Of a DNA stretch of 12,163 nt, positions 6,209 to 12,163 are shown piece after piece (the stretch's first letter is position 1; each line of letters opens with the position of its first letter). The stretch spans positions 1 to 12,163 of the forward strand of contig JBFICP010000084.1 in NCBI GenBank assembly GCA_041581935.1, in the 5' to 3' direction. The translations under genes and the position numbers were made by a program. A model generated the notes under the pieces. That model was not told the origin of the DNA. It saw only the letters and a list, made by a program, of their open reading frames with translations, and ran no database searches. Source of the stretch: JAABYT01 sp041581935. Lineage in GTDB: Bacteria > Pseudomonadota > Gammaproteobacteria > HK1.

Positions 6209-6790
6209 GTGAACTATTCGACCATCGCGACGGCACGCTATGCCGTACATCAGTTGACGGGGATCGATAACAACGCCGTTGTCGAGCAGGTTCTCCGAGA
6301 GCAGGACAAGCGCCTCGTCGACGACCCCAGGCAGACGACCTACGAGGACTCGCCCCTGCCCGATACGCCGGAAGTCAGAGCGCTTGTCGACCAGGTTGCG
6401 GCTATTATGCGTGCAATCGATCCACGCCTCGCACCATCGCCATTCTGGGCGCACATCCTCAAGCCCGGTGAATCGACCATGTTCCACACGCACAGTGTGG
6501 GAAACTACCCGGGGCTCGGACTCTCGTGGGTCTATTACGCGAACGTCCCCGAACGATCCGGCGATCTGGTGTTCATATGCCAGCTCAACGAGGATCGCAT
6601 CTTCCACGGTGTCACCCCGGTGGTCGGGCGGCTGGTGATATTTCCGGCGAGCATGCCTCATATGACCGAGCGTCACGCGGGTGAAGGCGTAAGGGTGTCG
6701 GTGAGCGGCAATTACTTCCTGCCAATCCAGATCACCTTGGACGTGTTGTCGGGGGAGACGCGTTCGAGGGTCAGCGAATTCGCGGGATGA
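6209..6790 (+). CDS. Putative 2OG-Fe(II) oxygenase-like cupin-fold protein
   Basis: A 193-residue protein starting with GTG at 6209, 30 nt after cca; the Shine-Dalgarno is weak. The ATG at 6183 is out of frame and stops quickly. The second half looks like a double-stranded beta-helix: ILKPGESTMFHTHS (83-96, His93 and His95), GLSWVYYANVP (104-114), GDLVFI, GRLVIFPASMPHMTERH (140-156, His151) and GVRVSVSGNYF (160-170, Arg162). This order matches small 2OG-Fe(II) oxygenases of the TIGR02466/PF13759 sort: a first-strand His pair, a tight 'FP...H' distal His, then the Arg that binds the 2-oxoglutarate carboxylate. The usual HxD is here HTH followed by Ser, so metal-ligand assignment is uncertain. 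No signal peptide is seen. The substrate is unknown. Its position at the end of the folD-folC-cca operon suggests co-transcription. The 76-bp convergent gap after it shows no clear terminator. Confidence 0.65.
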   Translation: MNYSTIATARYAVHQLTGIDNNAVVEQVLREQDKRLVDDPRQTTYEDSPLPDTPEVRALVDQVAAIMRAIDPRLAPSPFWAHILKPGESTMFHTHSVGNYPGLGLSWVYYANVPERSGDLVFICQLNEDRIFHGVTPVVGRLVIFPASMPHMTERHAGEGVRVSVSGNYFLPIQITLDVLSGETRSRVSEFAG

Positions 6791-6866
6791 GTCGTCATCG
6801 AGCGACCCCAGCCGACAGCCGACCCCGACGCGACGACGCGCTGAACGGGCACCGCCACACCGCAAG

Positions 6867-8255
6867 CTAACCGGAGCGCTCTCCACGCGCATGTGGATAG
6901 TCAATCCGGGTCCGCGCCACGAGCCGCCAAACGAGCGCGAGCGCCGTAACGGTGAGGCCCAGCGCCAGGCCCCACCACAGACCGCGCGCTCCGTAACCCA
7001 TCGCAAAGCACAGCACCAGACCACTGAGCATGCCGAGCACCCAGTATCCGATCGACGCGATCCACATGGGTACCAGCGTATCCTTGAGACCCCGCAGAGC
7101 ACGGGAGGCGACCGCCTGCAGGCCGTCGAAGAGCTGGAACACGGCAGCGATGCCCGCGAGGACGACGGCGTGTTCCACCACTTCGACATTTCCGGGGTCA
7201 TTCACGTCGAGAAACACCGAGACGATTTGCCGCGGAAAGAGCCATAGCAGGCTTGCGGACATCACCATGACCGCAGTACCGACGCCGATTCCCGTCAATG
7301 CAGCTGCGCGTACGCCGTGCGGTGAACTGGCTCCGACACCGTGGGCGACTCGAACTCCGGTTGCCTCGCCGACGGCCAATGCGATCATGAATCCCACGGC
7401 GATCACATTGAACATTATCTGATTGGCGGCAAGCCATGAAGCGCCGAGCACGCCCATGAAAATAGATACGGCGACGAACATACCGCTTTCGAGAAGAGAA
7501 ATGCCCGCAATCGGCGCACCCAGCCGAAATATCTCTTTGAGAATTGACGGATCGACGCGCAGACCGCCGGTATACAGATAAAAATGTCGGAAGTGCCGCG
7601 ACGTTAGCGTGTGAATCACGAGCGCGGCGACCATCATCCACACGGTAATGGCCGTTGCCCATCCGGCACCGGCAACCCCGAGCGCAGGCATGCCCAGCTT
7701 CCCGAACACCAGCCCGAACGTGAACACCGCGTTGACAGCGATTGCCGTTACGGTCACCACCATGACCGATCCGGCGCGCGAAAGAGCGCACACAAAGCTG
7801 CGCAACACGACGAACAGCAGGTACGGGATAATCGACCAAGCCGCGGCATGCAGATACCGCTCGGCGAAATCGATCACCCGTGGCTCCTGACCGGTCATGG
7901 CGAGCAGCGGCGCGAGATAAAAGGCGACTACCGTTCCTGGAACTCCGATCACCAGCGCAACCAGAAAGCCCTGACGCACCGCATGACGTACACCCTCGGG
8001 ATCATTCGCTCCGCGCGCCTCGGCGGCGAGAACGGCGACGATGGACAGCAAGCCCACTCCGACGATGAGTATTTCGAACATGACACTGGAGGCGAGTCCG
8101 ACCCCGGCCAGCTCCACAGAACCGAGTCGACCGACAAACAGCATGTCGGTGATGCCCATGGCAATCTCGGCGAGGTAAGCGGCCGCCAGCGGCCCGCTGA
8201 TTCGCAGTATTGCGGGAAGCTCCATCACTCGTTGCTTTTTTTTGCCACATTTCAT
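6867..8255 (-). CDS. MATE-family multidrug/sodium antiporter
   Basis: A polytopic inner-membrane protein of about 462 residues, with roughly twelve hydrophobic segments in the usual two-bundle MATE layout. The first bundle opens with ISGPLAAAYLAEIAMGITD and MLFVGRLGSVELAGVGLA. The second bundle opens near LGAPIAGISLLESGMFVAVS and carries QIMFNVIAVGFMIALAVGEA followed by TGVRVAHGVGA, characteristic of NorM/DinF-type transporters. It would export cationic compounds using a Na+ or H+ gradient; the substrate cannot be predicted. The start is ambiguous: ATG at 8255 with GGAAAG upstream is preferred, ATG at 8225 (MELPAILRIS) lacks a Shine-Dalgarno, and GTG at 8297 would extend the frame without support. 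An 8-T run at 8236-8243 lies between the two ATGs. It is convergent with the oxygenase gene and divergent from the OmpA-like gene, with no visible link to folate metabolism. Confidence 0.9.
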   Translation of the reverse strand: MKCGKKKQRVMELPAILRISGPLAAAYLAEIAMGITDMLFVGRLGSVELAGVGLASSVMFEILIVGVGLLSIVAVLAAEARGANDPEGVRHAVRQGFLVALVIGVPGTVVAFYLAPLLAMTGQEPRVIDFAERYLHAAAWSIIPYLLFVVLRSFVCALSRAGSVMVVTVTAIAVNAVFTFGLVFGKLGMPALGVAGAGWATAITVWMMVAALVIHTLTSRHFRHFYLYTGGLRVDPSILKEIFRLGAPIAGISLLESGMFVAVSIFMGVLGASWLAANQIMFNVIAVGFMIALAVGEATGVRVAHGVGASSPHGVRAAALTGIGVGTAVMVMSASLLWLFPRQIVSVFLDVNDPGNVEVVEHAVVLAGIAAVFQLFDGLQAVASRALRGLKDTLVPMWIASIGYWVLGMLSGLVLCFAMGYGARGLWWGLALGLTVTALALVWRLVARTRIDYPHARGERSG

Positions 8256-8371
8256 ACCCGCTTTCCGCAGCACCCGTACCCCCCTTCGACTCGACACGAC
8301 GTTTCAATTACACCACAGGGCGTTCGCAGTGGCGGCGCCGGGGATGATAGTAATCGTAATGGAGAATTGAA
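8256..8371. promoter_or_regulatory. Divergent gap between MATE gene and OmpA-like gene
   Basis: This 116-bp interval must supply promoters in both directions if the MATE start is 8255. The plus strand becomes AT-richer close to the OmpA-like gene (GATGATAGTAAT near 8343-8354), which could contain a -10 element, but no good -35 partner was found. A clear Shine-Dalgarno, GGAG (8361-8364), lies 7 nt before the ATG at 8372. No repeat, RNA gene or long palindrome is visible. Confidence 0.3.
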
Positions 8372-9067
8372 ATGAGTAGATTCATGATTGTGCCGTGCGT
8401 TCTTCTGATGCTGGGAGTACGCATGCCGATGGCGGCGGAGAGTGAACCCGCGGAAGGTACCGTCGCCGGTGCCGCGGGGTTAGGCATTGGAGCACTCGTG
8501 GGCGGACTGGTCGGTGGACCGATCGGCGCGGTCGTCGGTGCAGCCGGAGGGGCGTTTTTCGCAGAGCAGGATGCGGCAAAAGACAGGACCATCGACGACC
8601 TGGAAGTGAAACTGAATGAGCGGAAGTCGGAACTCGCGGGACTCAAGAGTGACTTCGAGCAAACCCAGGTGGCCTTGACGGGCAACGCCCAGATTCTCGA
8701 GCGCTCCCCGCATGCGCCCCTCAGCCTGCCGGTATACTTTCGTACCGACTCCGCCGACATCGACCAGTCGTTGCTTCCGTACCTCGAGCAACTCGGCGCT
8801 TACCTGAACGCATTTCCGGATCTGAAAGTCCGACTCGAAGGTTACAGCGACCGACGCGGGAATGCAGATTACAACCTGACGCTGAGTCAGCGCCGCATTG
8901 GCGAGATTCGCCGAATTCTCGAGGACCAGGGCATCGCACCGAACCGTATTCTCGCAATCGCATACGGCGAAACCCGGGCACGTGCATCTGCCGCTGACAT
9001 CGACGCCATGGTCTTCGACCGCGCCGTCATCATCGCTATCGAGAACTCCGACTCCACGCGGGCGTGA
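8372..9067 (+). CDS. Secreted glycine-zipper / OmpA-C-terminal peptidoglycan-binding protein (PdsO-like)
   Basis: A 231-residue envelope protein. Residues 1-22 form a Sec signal peptide with cleavage probably after MAA (20-22). Cys9 lies inside the hydrophobic core and is not a lipobox. Residues 29-61 are a glycine zipper with repeated small residues (AGLGIGALVGGLVGGPIGAV), suited to membrane insertion or helix packing. Residues about 66-100 are a charged helix, probably coiled coil. Residues about 117-225 are an OmpA C-terminal domain: VYFRTDSADID (121-131), then EGYSDRRGNADYNLTLSQRR (156-175), in which Asp160 and Arg175 have the 15-residue spacing of the diaminopimelate-binding pair of OmpA. 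This glycine-zipper plus OmpA architecture resembles sortase-associated PdsO, but no sortase is present here, so a general OmpA-family protein is equally possible. The ATG at 8372 has GGAG 7 nt upstream. Transcription ends at the hairpin and T tract after 9074. Confidence 0.88.
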   Translation: MSRFMIVPCVLLMLGVRMPMAAESEPAEGTVAGAAGLGIGALVGGLVGGPIGAVVGAAGGAFFAEQDAAKDRTIDDLEVKLNERKSELAGLKSDFEQTQVALTGNAQILERSPHAPLSLPVYFRTDSADIDQSLLPYLEQLGAYLNAFPDLKVRLEGYSDRRGNADYNLTLSQRRIGEIRRILEDQGIAPNRILAIAYGETRARASAADIDAMVFDRAVIIAIENSDSTRA

Positions 9068-9073
9068 GCCTTG

Positions 9074-9121
9074 GTAGGAGCGGCCTTGCCTGCGAGCCCT
9101 CGCGAGCAAGCCCGCTCCTAC
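9074..9121. repeat. REP doublet / REPIN-like palindrome
   Basis: Two inverted copies of a roughly 22-nt REP-type unit face each other. The left copy starts GTAGGAGCGGCCTTGCC (9074) and the right copy, read on the minus strand from 9121, starts GTAGGAGCGGGCTTGCTC. Together they fold into a 22-position stem with two mismatches, one G-T wobble and a 4-nt loop, GCCC (9096-9099). The outer 10 bp match perfectly. The GTAGGAGCGGGCTTGC form closely resembles the REP units of Pseudomonas and related gammaproteobacteria, which are dispersed by RAYT (TnpA-REP) transposases. No RAYT gene is present here. The right end overlaps the end of soxG, and the REP base triplet TAG is the soxG stop codon. Confidence 0.85.
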
Positions 9122-9128
9122 ATTTTTT
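9074..9128 (+). terminator. Factor-independent terminator for the OmpA-like gene, built on the REP hairpin
   Basis: On the plus strand the GC-rich hairpin at 9074-9121 is followed by A and then six T residues (9123-9128), the classic intrinsic terminator layout, 7 nt after the OmpA-like stop codon. The T tract is at the same time the last Lys/Met codons of soxG on the other strand. In the minus direction the hairpin is not followed by a T run, so termination of the sox transcript would have to rely on the hairpin alone or on Rho. Confidence 0.6.
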
Positions 9129-9744
9129 CATCGGTCGAACCTCGAACCGCGACGCCGTACTCCCTGGCGGCATCGCAAAGCCATGTCCATGCATAGATCG
9201 CAAAGCTGCGGTGAATGTAGATATCATAGGCAGGCTCGTCGTCCAGCTGATGAAGCAGCATGTGACATCGACCGAGACGCGCCTGGATGCAGTTGTCCGA
9301 TCCGAATACACGGGGATGCAGGTCAACGTTGGTGCCTTTCATGAGCACGTCTCTGGCGTTACCTCCCTGCAGCCCGATGACGGCGCGACTGTCGCTGACA
9401 TCGACGATTGCGTGATGCATATCGCTCAACGCCTCACCGAGTCGTGCACTCACGCTGCGGTCGTCGTCCCCGGCCATGACCGCGAGCCACTCGTCCGGCC
9501 CGAGCCACAGGAGTGTCGCGTCTTTGTTTCGCCGTGCCGTTTTCGGCTGAATCGGCAGGTCGAGGCCAAAGACCTCGGTGATCGCATCGCTTAGATCACT
9601 ATTGGAAGCATCGCCACGGATCACAAGCTGCATGCCGATACGACGCTCCTGGATAGTCACGCCGGCATCTTCGACAGGCGCGCGCGCGCGAGCCTCGATA
9701 CCGAGGCTTGCCAAAGCGCTCTGCCACTGAAAACGCTCAGGCAT
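9118..9744 (-). CDS. soxG: Sarcosine oxidase gamma subunit
   Basis: A 208-residue subunit of heterotetrameric sarcosine oxidase, which packs against the alpha subunit and resembles a truncated GcvT-like fold. Diagnostic segments are LLWLGPDEWLAVMAG (78-92), IVDVSDSRAVIGLQGGNARD (113-132), DLHPRVF (141-147) and YDIYIHRSFAIYAWTWLCDA (173-192). The ATG at 9744 lies inside the end of soxA: the two genes overlap by 8 nt (9737-9744), with GGGGAG 7 nt upstream of the start, so soxA and soxG are translationally coupled. The C-terminus, STDEKM, ends at a TAG that belongs to the REP element, so the original end may have been reshaped by REP insertion. Length is normal for the family. It has no catalytic residues of its own and is required for the complex. 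Confidence 0.93.
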   Translation of the reverse strand: MPERFQWQSALASLGIEARARAPVEDAGVTIQERRIGMQLVIRGDASNSDLSDAITEVFGLDLPIQPKTARRNKDATLLWLGPDEWLAVMAGDDDRSVSARLGEALSDMHHAIVDVSDSRAVIGLQGGNARDVLMKGTNVDLHPRVFGSDNCIQARLGRCHMLLHQLDDEPAYDIYIHRSFAIYAWTWLCDAAREYGVAVRGSTDEKM

Positions 9745-12163
9745 TCATTCGCTCCCCTTGCGGGTCGAAAAATCGTGGCGCGGTGATGGTCGCCGTGATG
9801 GTGCGCTCCGCCAGCGGCACGTGGACGCGCTCGCCATGCCGCTGATGCCCGCCCTTGATGAGCGCGAGTGCAATCGAGTGTCCGAGATTCGCGCTGTAGT
9901 AACTGGAAGTCACGTGACCGATCATTTTCATTGGCGGTGCTGAGAGCACCGTGTCGACGATTTGACCACCCTCCGGCAACACGTCTTGGCCATTTTCGGT
10001 CAACAGGCCGACCAGCTGCTTGCGGTCTGTGCGCACGCTGTCCGGGCGCGACATGGAACGCTTTCCCAGGAAGTCTTTGGACTTGCTGACGGCCCACGTC
10101 ATGCCCAGATCCGCCGGAGTCACCGTGCCGTCGCTGTCCTGTCCGGCGATGATGAATCCCTTTTCGGCGCGCAACACATGCATCGTTTCGGTGCCGAACG
10201 GGGTGATGCCGTATTTCTGTCCGGTATTGATCAACGTCGTCCACAGCCACATCCCGTAGTTAGCGGCGACATTGATTTCGTATGACAGCTCGCCTGTGAA
10301 CGATACTCGAACCACGCGCGCCGGGATTCCTGCCACGGTTCCGTCTCGAAATGACATGAATGGAAATGCCTGTGACGAGAGATCGATATCGTTGGTCAGC
10401 TCGGCGAGAAGATTCCTTGAAAGCGGTCCCGCGATTCCTACGGTGCACCACTGCTCGGTGACGGAATTGCAGTACACTCGGAGCTCCGGCCATTCCGTCT
10501 GTAACCATTCCTCGAGCCACTCCAGCACCCGCGCGGCGTTACCGCTGGTGGTGGTCATCAAATAGTGTTGCTCATCCAGCCGGGTCGTCACACCGTCATC
10601 GAACAGCATGCCGTCTTCACCGCACATCAGGCCGTAGCGGCAACGACCGATGGCCAGGGATTTCCAGTTGTTGGTATAGATTCGGTCCAGAAGCTCCGCG
10701 GCATCAGGCCCCTGTATATCGATCTTTCCGAGAGTCGACGCGTCTAGAATTCCGATGGCATTGCGCGTCGCCAGACATTCGCGGTTAACGGCGTCGTGCA
10801 TGCTCTCTCCGCTCCGCGGGTAGTACCACGGCCGTTTCCACTGACCCACGTCCTCGAACTTCGCCCCGTTGTCGGCGTGCCACGCGTGCATCGGTGTTCT
10901 CCGAACCGGATCTGCGAGCTCACCGAGGTCCCTGCCAGCCAGCGCGCCGATCGTCACGGGCGTATACGGAGGTCTGAACGTGGTCGTACCCAGCGCCGAC
11001 ATATCGACCCCGAGCTGCCTGGCGAGAATCGCCAGCGCGTTCACGTTGGCGGTCTTGCCCTGATCGGTGCCCATGCCCGTCGTGGTATAGCGTTTCAAGT
11101 GCTCGACCGAACGATATCCTTCGCGCACCGCCAATCCGATGTCGGCGGCCGTCACATCGTTCTGAAAATCAATGAAATGCTTGGCGAACGGCGCGCCGCG
11201 CGCCCGTCGCGGCAGTATCCAGGTCGGCTCGATAGGCGTTTCCTCTTCCAGCTCCACGCGCGGAGACACCGCGCTGCCGCGTTTGCGAAATCCCGCCTCG
11301 GAGGCCGCGACCTTGCCGGCCTCCCGCCCCTCGGAAAGCACGTAGGCGAGCTCGAAGGCCCCGCTCGCCGAGCCGGCGGAGCGTTCCGCCTGAACCGACT
11401 CGCCCGGCACGAAGCAGGCCTTCTGCTCGTCGTACGCGAGGCGTCCGCGGGATTGGGAGAACAGATGCACGGCGGGATTCCAGCCACCGGACATGCACAC
11501 GAGATCACACGGTATGCTGCGCGCCGTGCCGGTGAATCCTTCGCCCGATGCGTTGAGCGCCGCGACCTCGACGGCCGCGACCCGCACGCGTCCGGATGTC
11601 CCCACCACGCCGTGGCCGACCAGCACCTCGACGCCCCGCTTCCTGAGCAGGGTGCGGCGCGCTTCCGAAGGCTCACGGCGCAAATCCACCATCGTGACAT
11701 GGATTCCCGCATCGGAAAGATCGCAGGCCGTGTCGTAGGCGCCGTCATTGTTGGTAACGACGACCGCTCGAGTTCCGGGACGCACCGCGTAACGATTCAC
11801 GTAGGCTTGGGCCGCGGACGCGAGCATGATGCCCGGGCGATCGTTATCGTTAAAGACGAGCGGACGTTCGTGGGCGCCGGTCGCGAGCACGACCTGGGCG
11901 GCGCGCACCTTCCACAGCCGCAGCCGTGGGCGATCCGGTGTGGTGCCCGGCCGCAGATGATCGGTGACGCGCTCGACAATCGTCAGATAGTTGTGGTCGT
12001 AGTACCCGGCAACCGTACTGCGCGGGAGCAGGTGAACGTCGTCGCAGGACTCAATCTCGCGCACGCTTGCACCGACCCACTCCATGGCCGGCTTGTCGTT
12101 GATCTTGTCCGTGCGTCCGAGCAAGGTGCCGCCGAACTCGGCTTGCTCGTCGGCGAGTATCAC
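9737..12163 (-). CDS. soxA: Sarcosine oxidase alpha subunit (5'-truncated by window edge)
   Basis: 808 codons are visible. The frame is open to the edge, and the first complete codon is GTG, read as Val inside the protein (VILADEQAEFGG), not a start. Family members are about 1000 residues, so roughly 190 N-terminal residues, including the 2Fe-2S ferredoxin-like domain, lie outside. Visible domains: a pyridine-nucleotide-disulfide oxidoreductase fold (about 1-250) with LATGAHERPLVF (93-104), RPGIMLASAAQAYVNRY (109-125) and the second Rossmann strand VVVTNNDGAYDTA (134-146); the A3 domain with DFQNDVTAADIGLAVREGY (332-350) and TTGMGTDQGK (361-370); a GcvT-type folate-binding domain (about 440-700) with GILDASTLGKIDIQGPDA (471-488) and SFTGELSYEIN (621-631); and a GcvT C-terminal barrel. 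With SoxB, SoxD and SoxG it converts sarcosine, O2 and H4folate into glycine, 5,10-CH2-H4folate and H2O2. soxB and soxD are expected upstream, beyond 12163. Confidence 0.96.
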   Translation of the reverse strand: MILADEQAEFGGTLLGRTDKINDKPAMEWVGASVREIESCDDVHLLPRSTVAGYYDHNYLTIVERVTDHLRPGTTPDRPRLRLWKVRAAQVVLATGAHERPLVFNDNDRPGIMLASAAQAYVNRYAVRPGTRAVVVTNNDGAYDTACDLSDAGIHVTMVDLRREPSEARRTLLRKRGVEVLVGHGVVGTSGRVRVAAVEVAALNASGEGFTGTARSIPCDLVCMSGGWNPAVHLFSQSRGRLAYDEQKACFVPGESVQAERSAGSASGAFELAYVLSEGREAGKVAASEAGFRKRGSAVSPRVELEEETPIEPTWILPRRARGAPFAKHFIDFQNDVTAADIGLAVREGYRSVEHLKRYTTTGMGTDQGKTANVNALAILARQLGVDMSALGTTTFRPPYTPVTIGALAGRDLGELADPVRRTPMHAWHADNGAKFEDVGQWKRPWYYPRSGESMHDAVNRECLATRNAIGILDASTLGKIDIQGPDAAELLDRIYTNNWKSLAIGRCRYGLMCGEDGMLFDDGVTTRLDEQHYLMTTTSGNAARVLEWLEEWLQTEWPELRVYCNSVTEQWCTVGIAGPLSRNLLAELTNDIDLSSQAFPFMSFRDGTVAGIPARVVRVSFTGELSYEINVAANYGMWLWTTLINTGQKYGITPFGTETMHVLRAEKGFIIAGQDSDGTVTPADLGMTWAVSKSKDFLGKRSMSRPDSVRTDRKQLVGLLTENGQDVLPEGGQIVDTVLSAPPMKMIGHVTSSYYSANLGHSIALALIKGGHQRHGERVHVPLAERTITATITAPRFFDPQGERMNA

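Noticed and set aside
6791..6866. Possible terminator in the convergent gap after the oxygenase gene (GTCGTC and GACGAC arms)
   Set aside because: The arms are short and widely separated, no T tract follows on either strand, and base composition alone could explain them.
5690..7201. 503-codon open frame on the minus strand opposite cca and the oxygenase gene
   Set aside because: It runs antisense through three well-supported genes, its translation is Arg/Ser/Gly-rich with no domain, and such long shadow frames are expected in GC-rich DNA.
9064..9594. 176-codon plus-strand frame beginning in the REP element (MSLGRSGLACEPSRAS...)
   Set aside because: The opening residues are simply the translated REP repeat, and the rest is antisense to soxG.
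9737..12163. Apparent N-terminal start of SoxA at the right edge
   Set aside because: The edge codon is an internal GTG (Val) in a conserved FAD-domain segment; the protein is cut by the window, not naturally short.

Overview
The window is a GC-rich, gene-dense bacterial segment. All supported genes are ordinary protein-coding genes, and no rRNA, tRNA, CRISPR array, phage gene or transposase was seen. The gene families (heterotetrameric sarcosine oxidase, FolD, bacterial CCA-adding enzyme with an HD domain, OmpA-like envelope protein, MATE exporter) and a REP doublet beginning GTAGGAGCGG suggest a Proteobacterium, most likely a gammaproteobacterium. The genus cannot be resolved from the sequence. 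The sarcosine oxidase implies oxygen-dependent metabolism.

Layout. (1) 1-2306, minus strand: a corrinoid/folate methyl-transfer operon. In transcription order it encodes a B12-binding corrinoid protein, a roughly 100-residue protein of the misnamed 'virulence factor' family, a MetF-like methylenetetrahydrofolate reductase, and the start of a methyltetrahydrofolate:corrinoid methyltransferase that runs off the left edge. The last three genes are joined by ATGA stop/start overlaps. (2) 2307-2508: a divergent regulatory gap. (3) 2509-6790, plus strand: a folate/RNA operon of folD, a FolC-type folylpolyglutamate synthase, a CCA tRNA nucleotidyltransferase and a small putative 2OG-Fe(II) oxygenase. 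Its first three genes overlap by 4 nt each. (4) 6867-8255, minus strand: a MATE-family exporter, convergent with the oxygenase and divergent from the next gene. (5) 8372-9067, plus strand: a secreted glycine-zipper/OmpA-C-terminal protein. (6) 9074-9128: a REP doublet (REPIN-like hairpin) followed by a T tract. (7) 9118-12163, minus strand: soxG and most of soxA, with the soxA N-terminus beyond the right edge.

How the genes may fit together. Most of the window handles tetrahydrofolate-bound one-carbon units. The corrinoid protein and its methyltransferase can exchange a methyl group between cobalamin and H4folate. The MetF-like enzyme would interconvert CH3-H4folate and CH2-H4folate. Sarcosine oxidase makes CH2-H4folate from sarcosine. 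FolD converts CH2-H4folate to 10-formyl-H4folate. FolC polyglutamylates the carrier. The simplest inference is a catabolic route for methylated amines or betaines that drains methyl groups into the folate pool. No substrate-specific methyltransferase and no corrinoid reactivase lie inside the window, so the substrate and direction are inferred. The most notable sequence-level oddities are the loss of the expected catalytic glutamate in the MetF-like protein, the small uncharacterised protein embedded in the corrinoid operon, and a REP hairpin that supplies the soxG stop codon.
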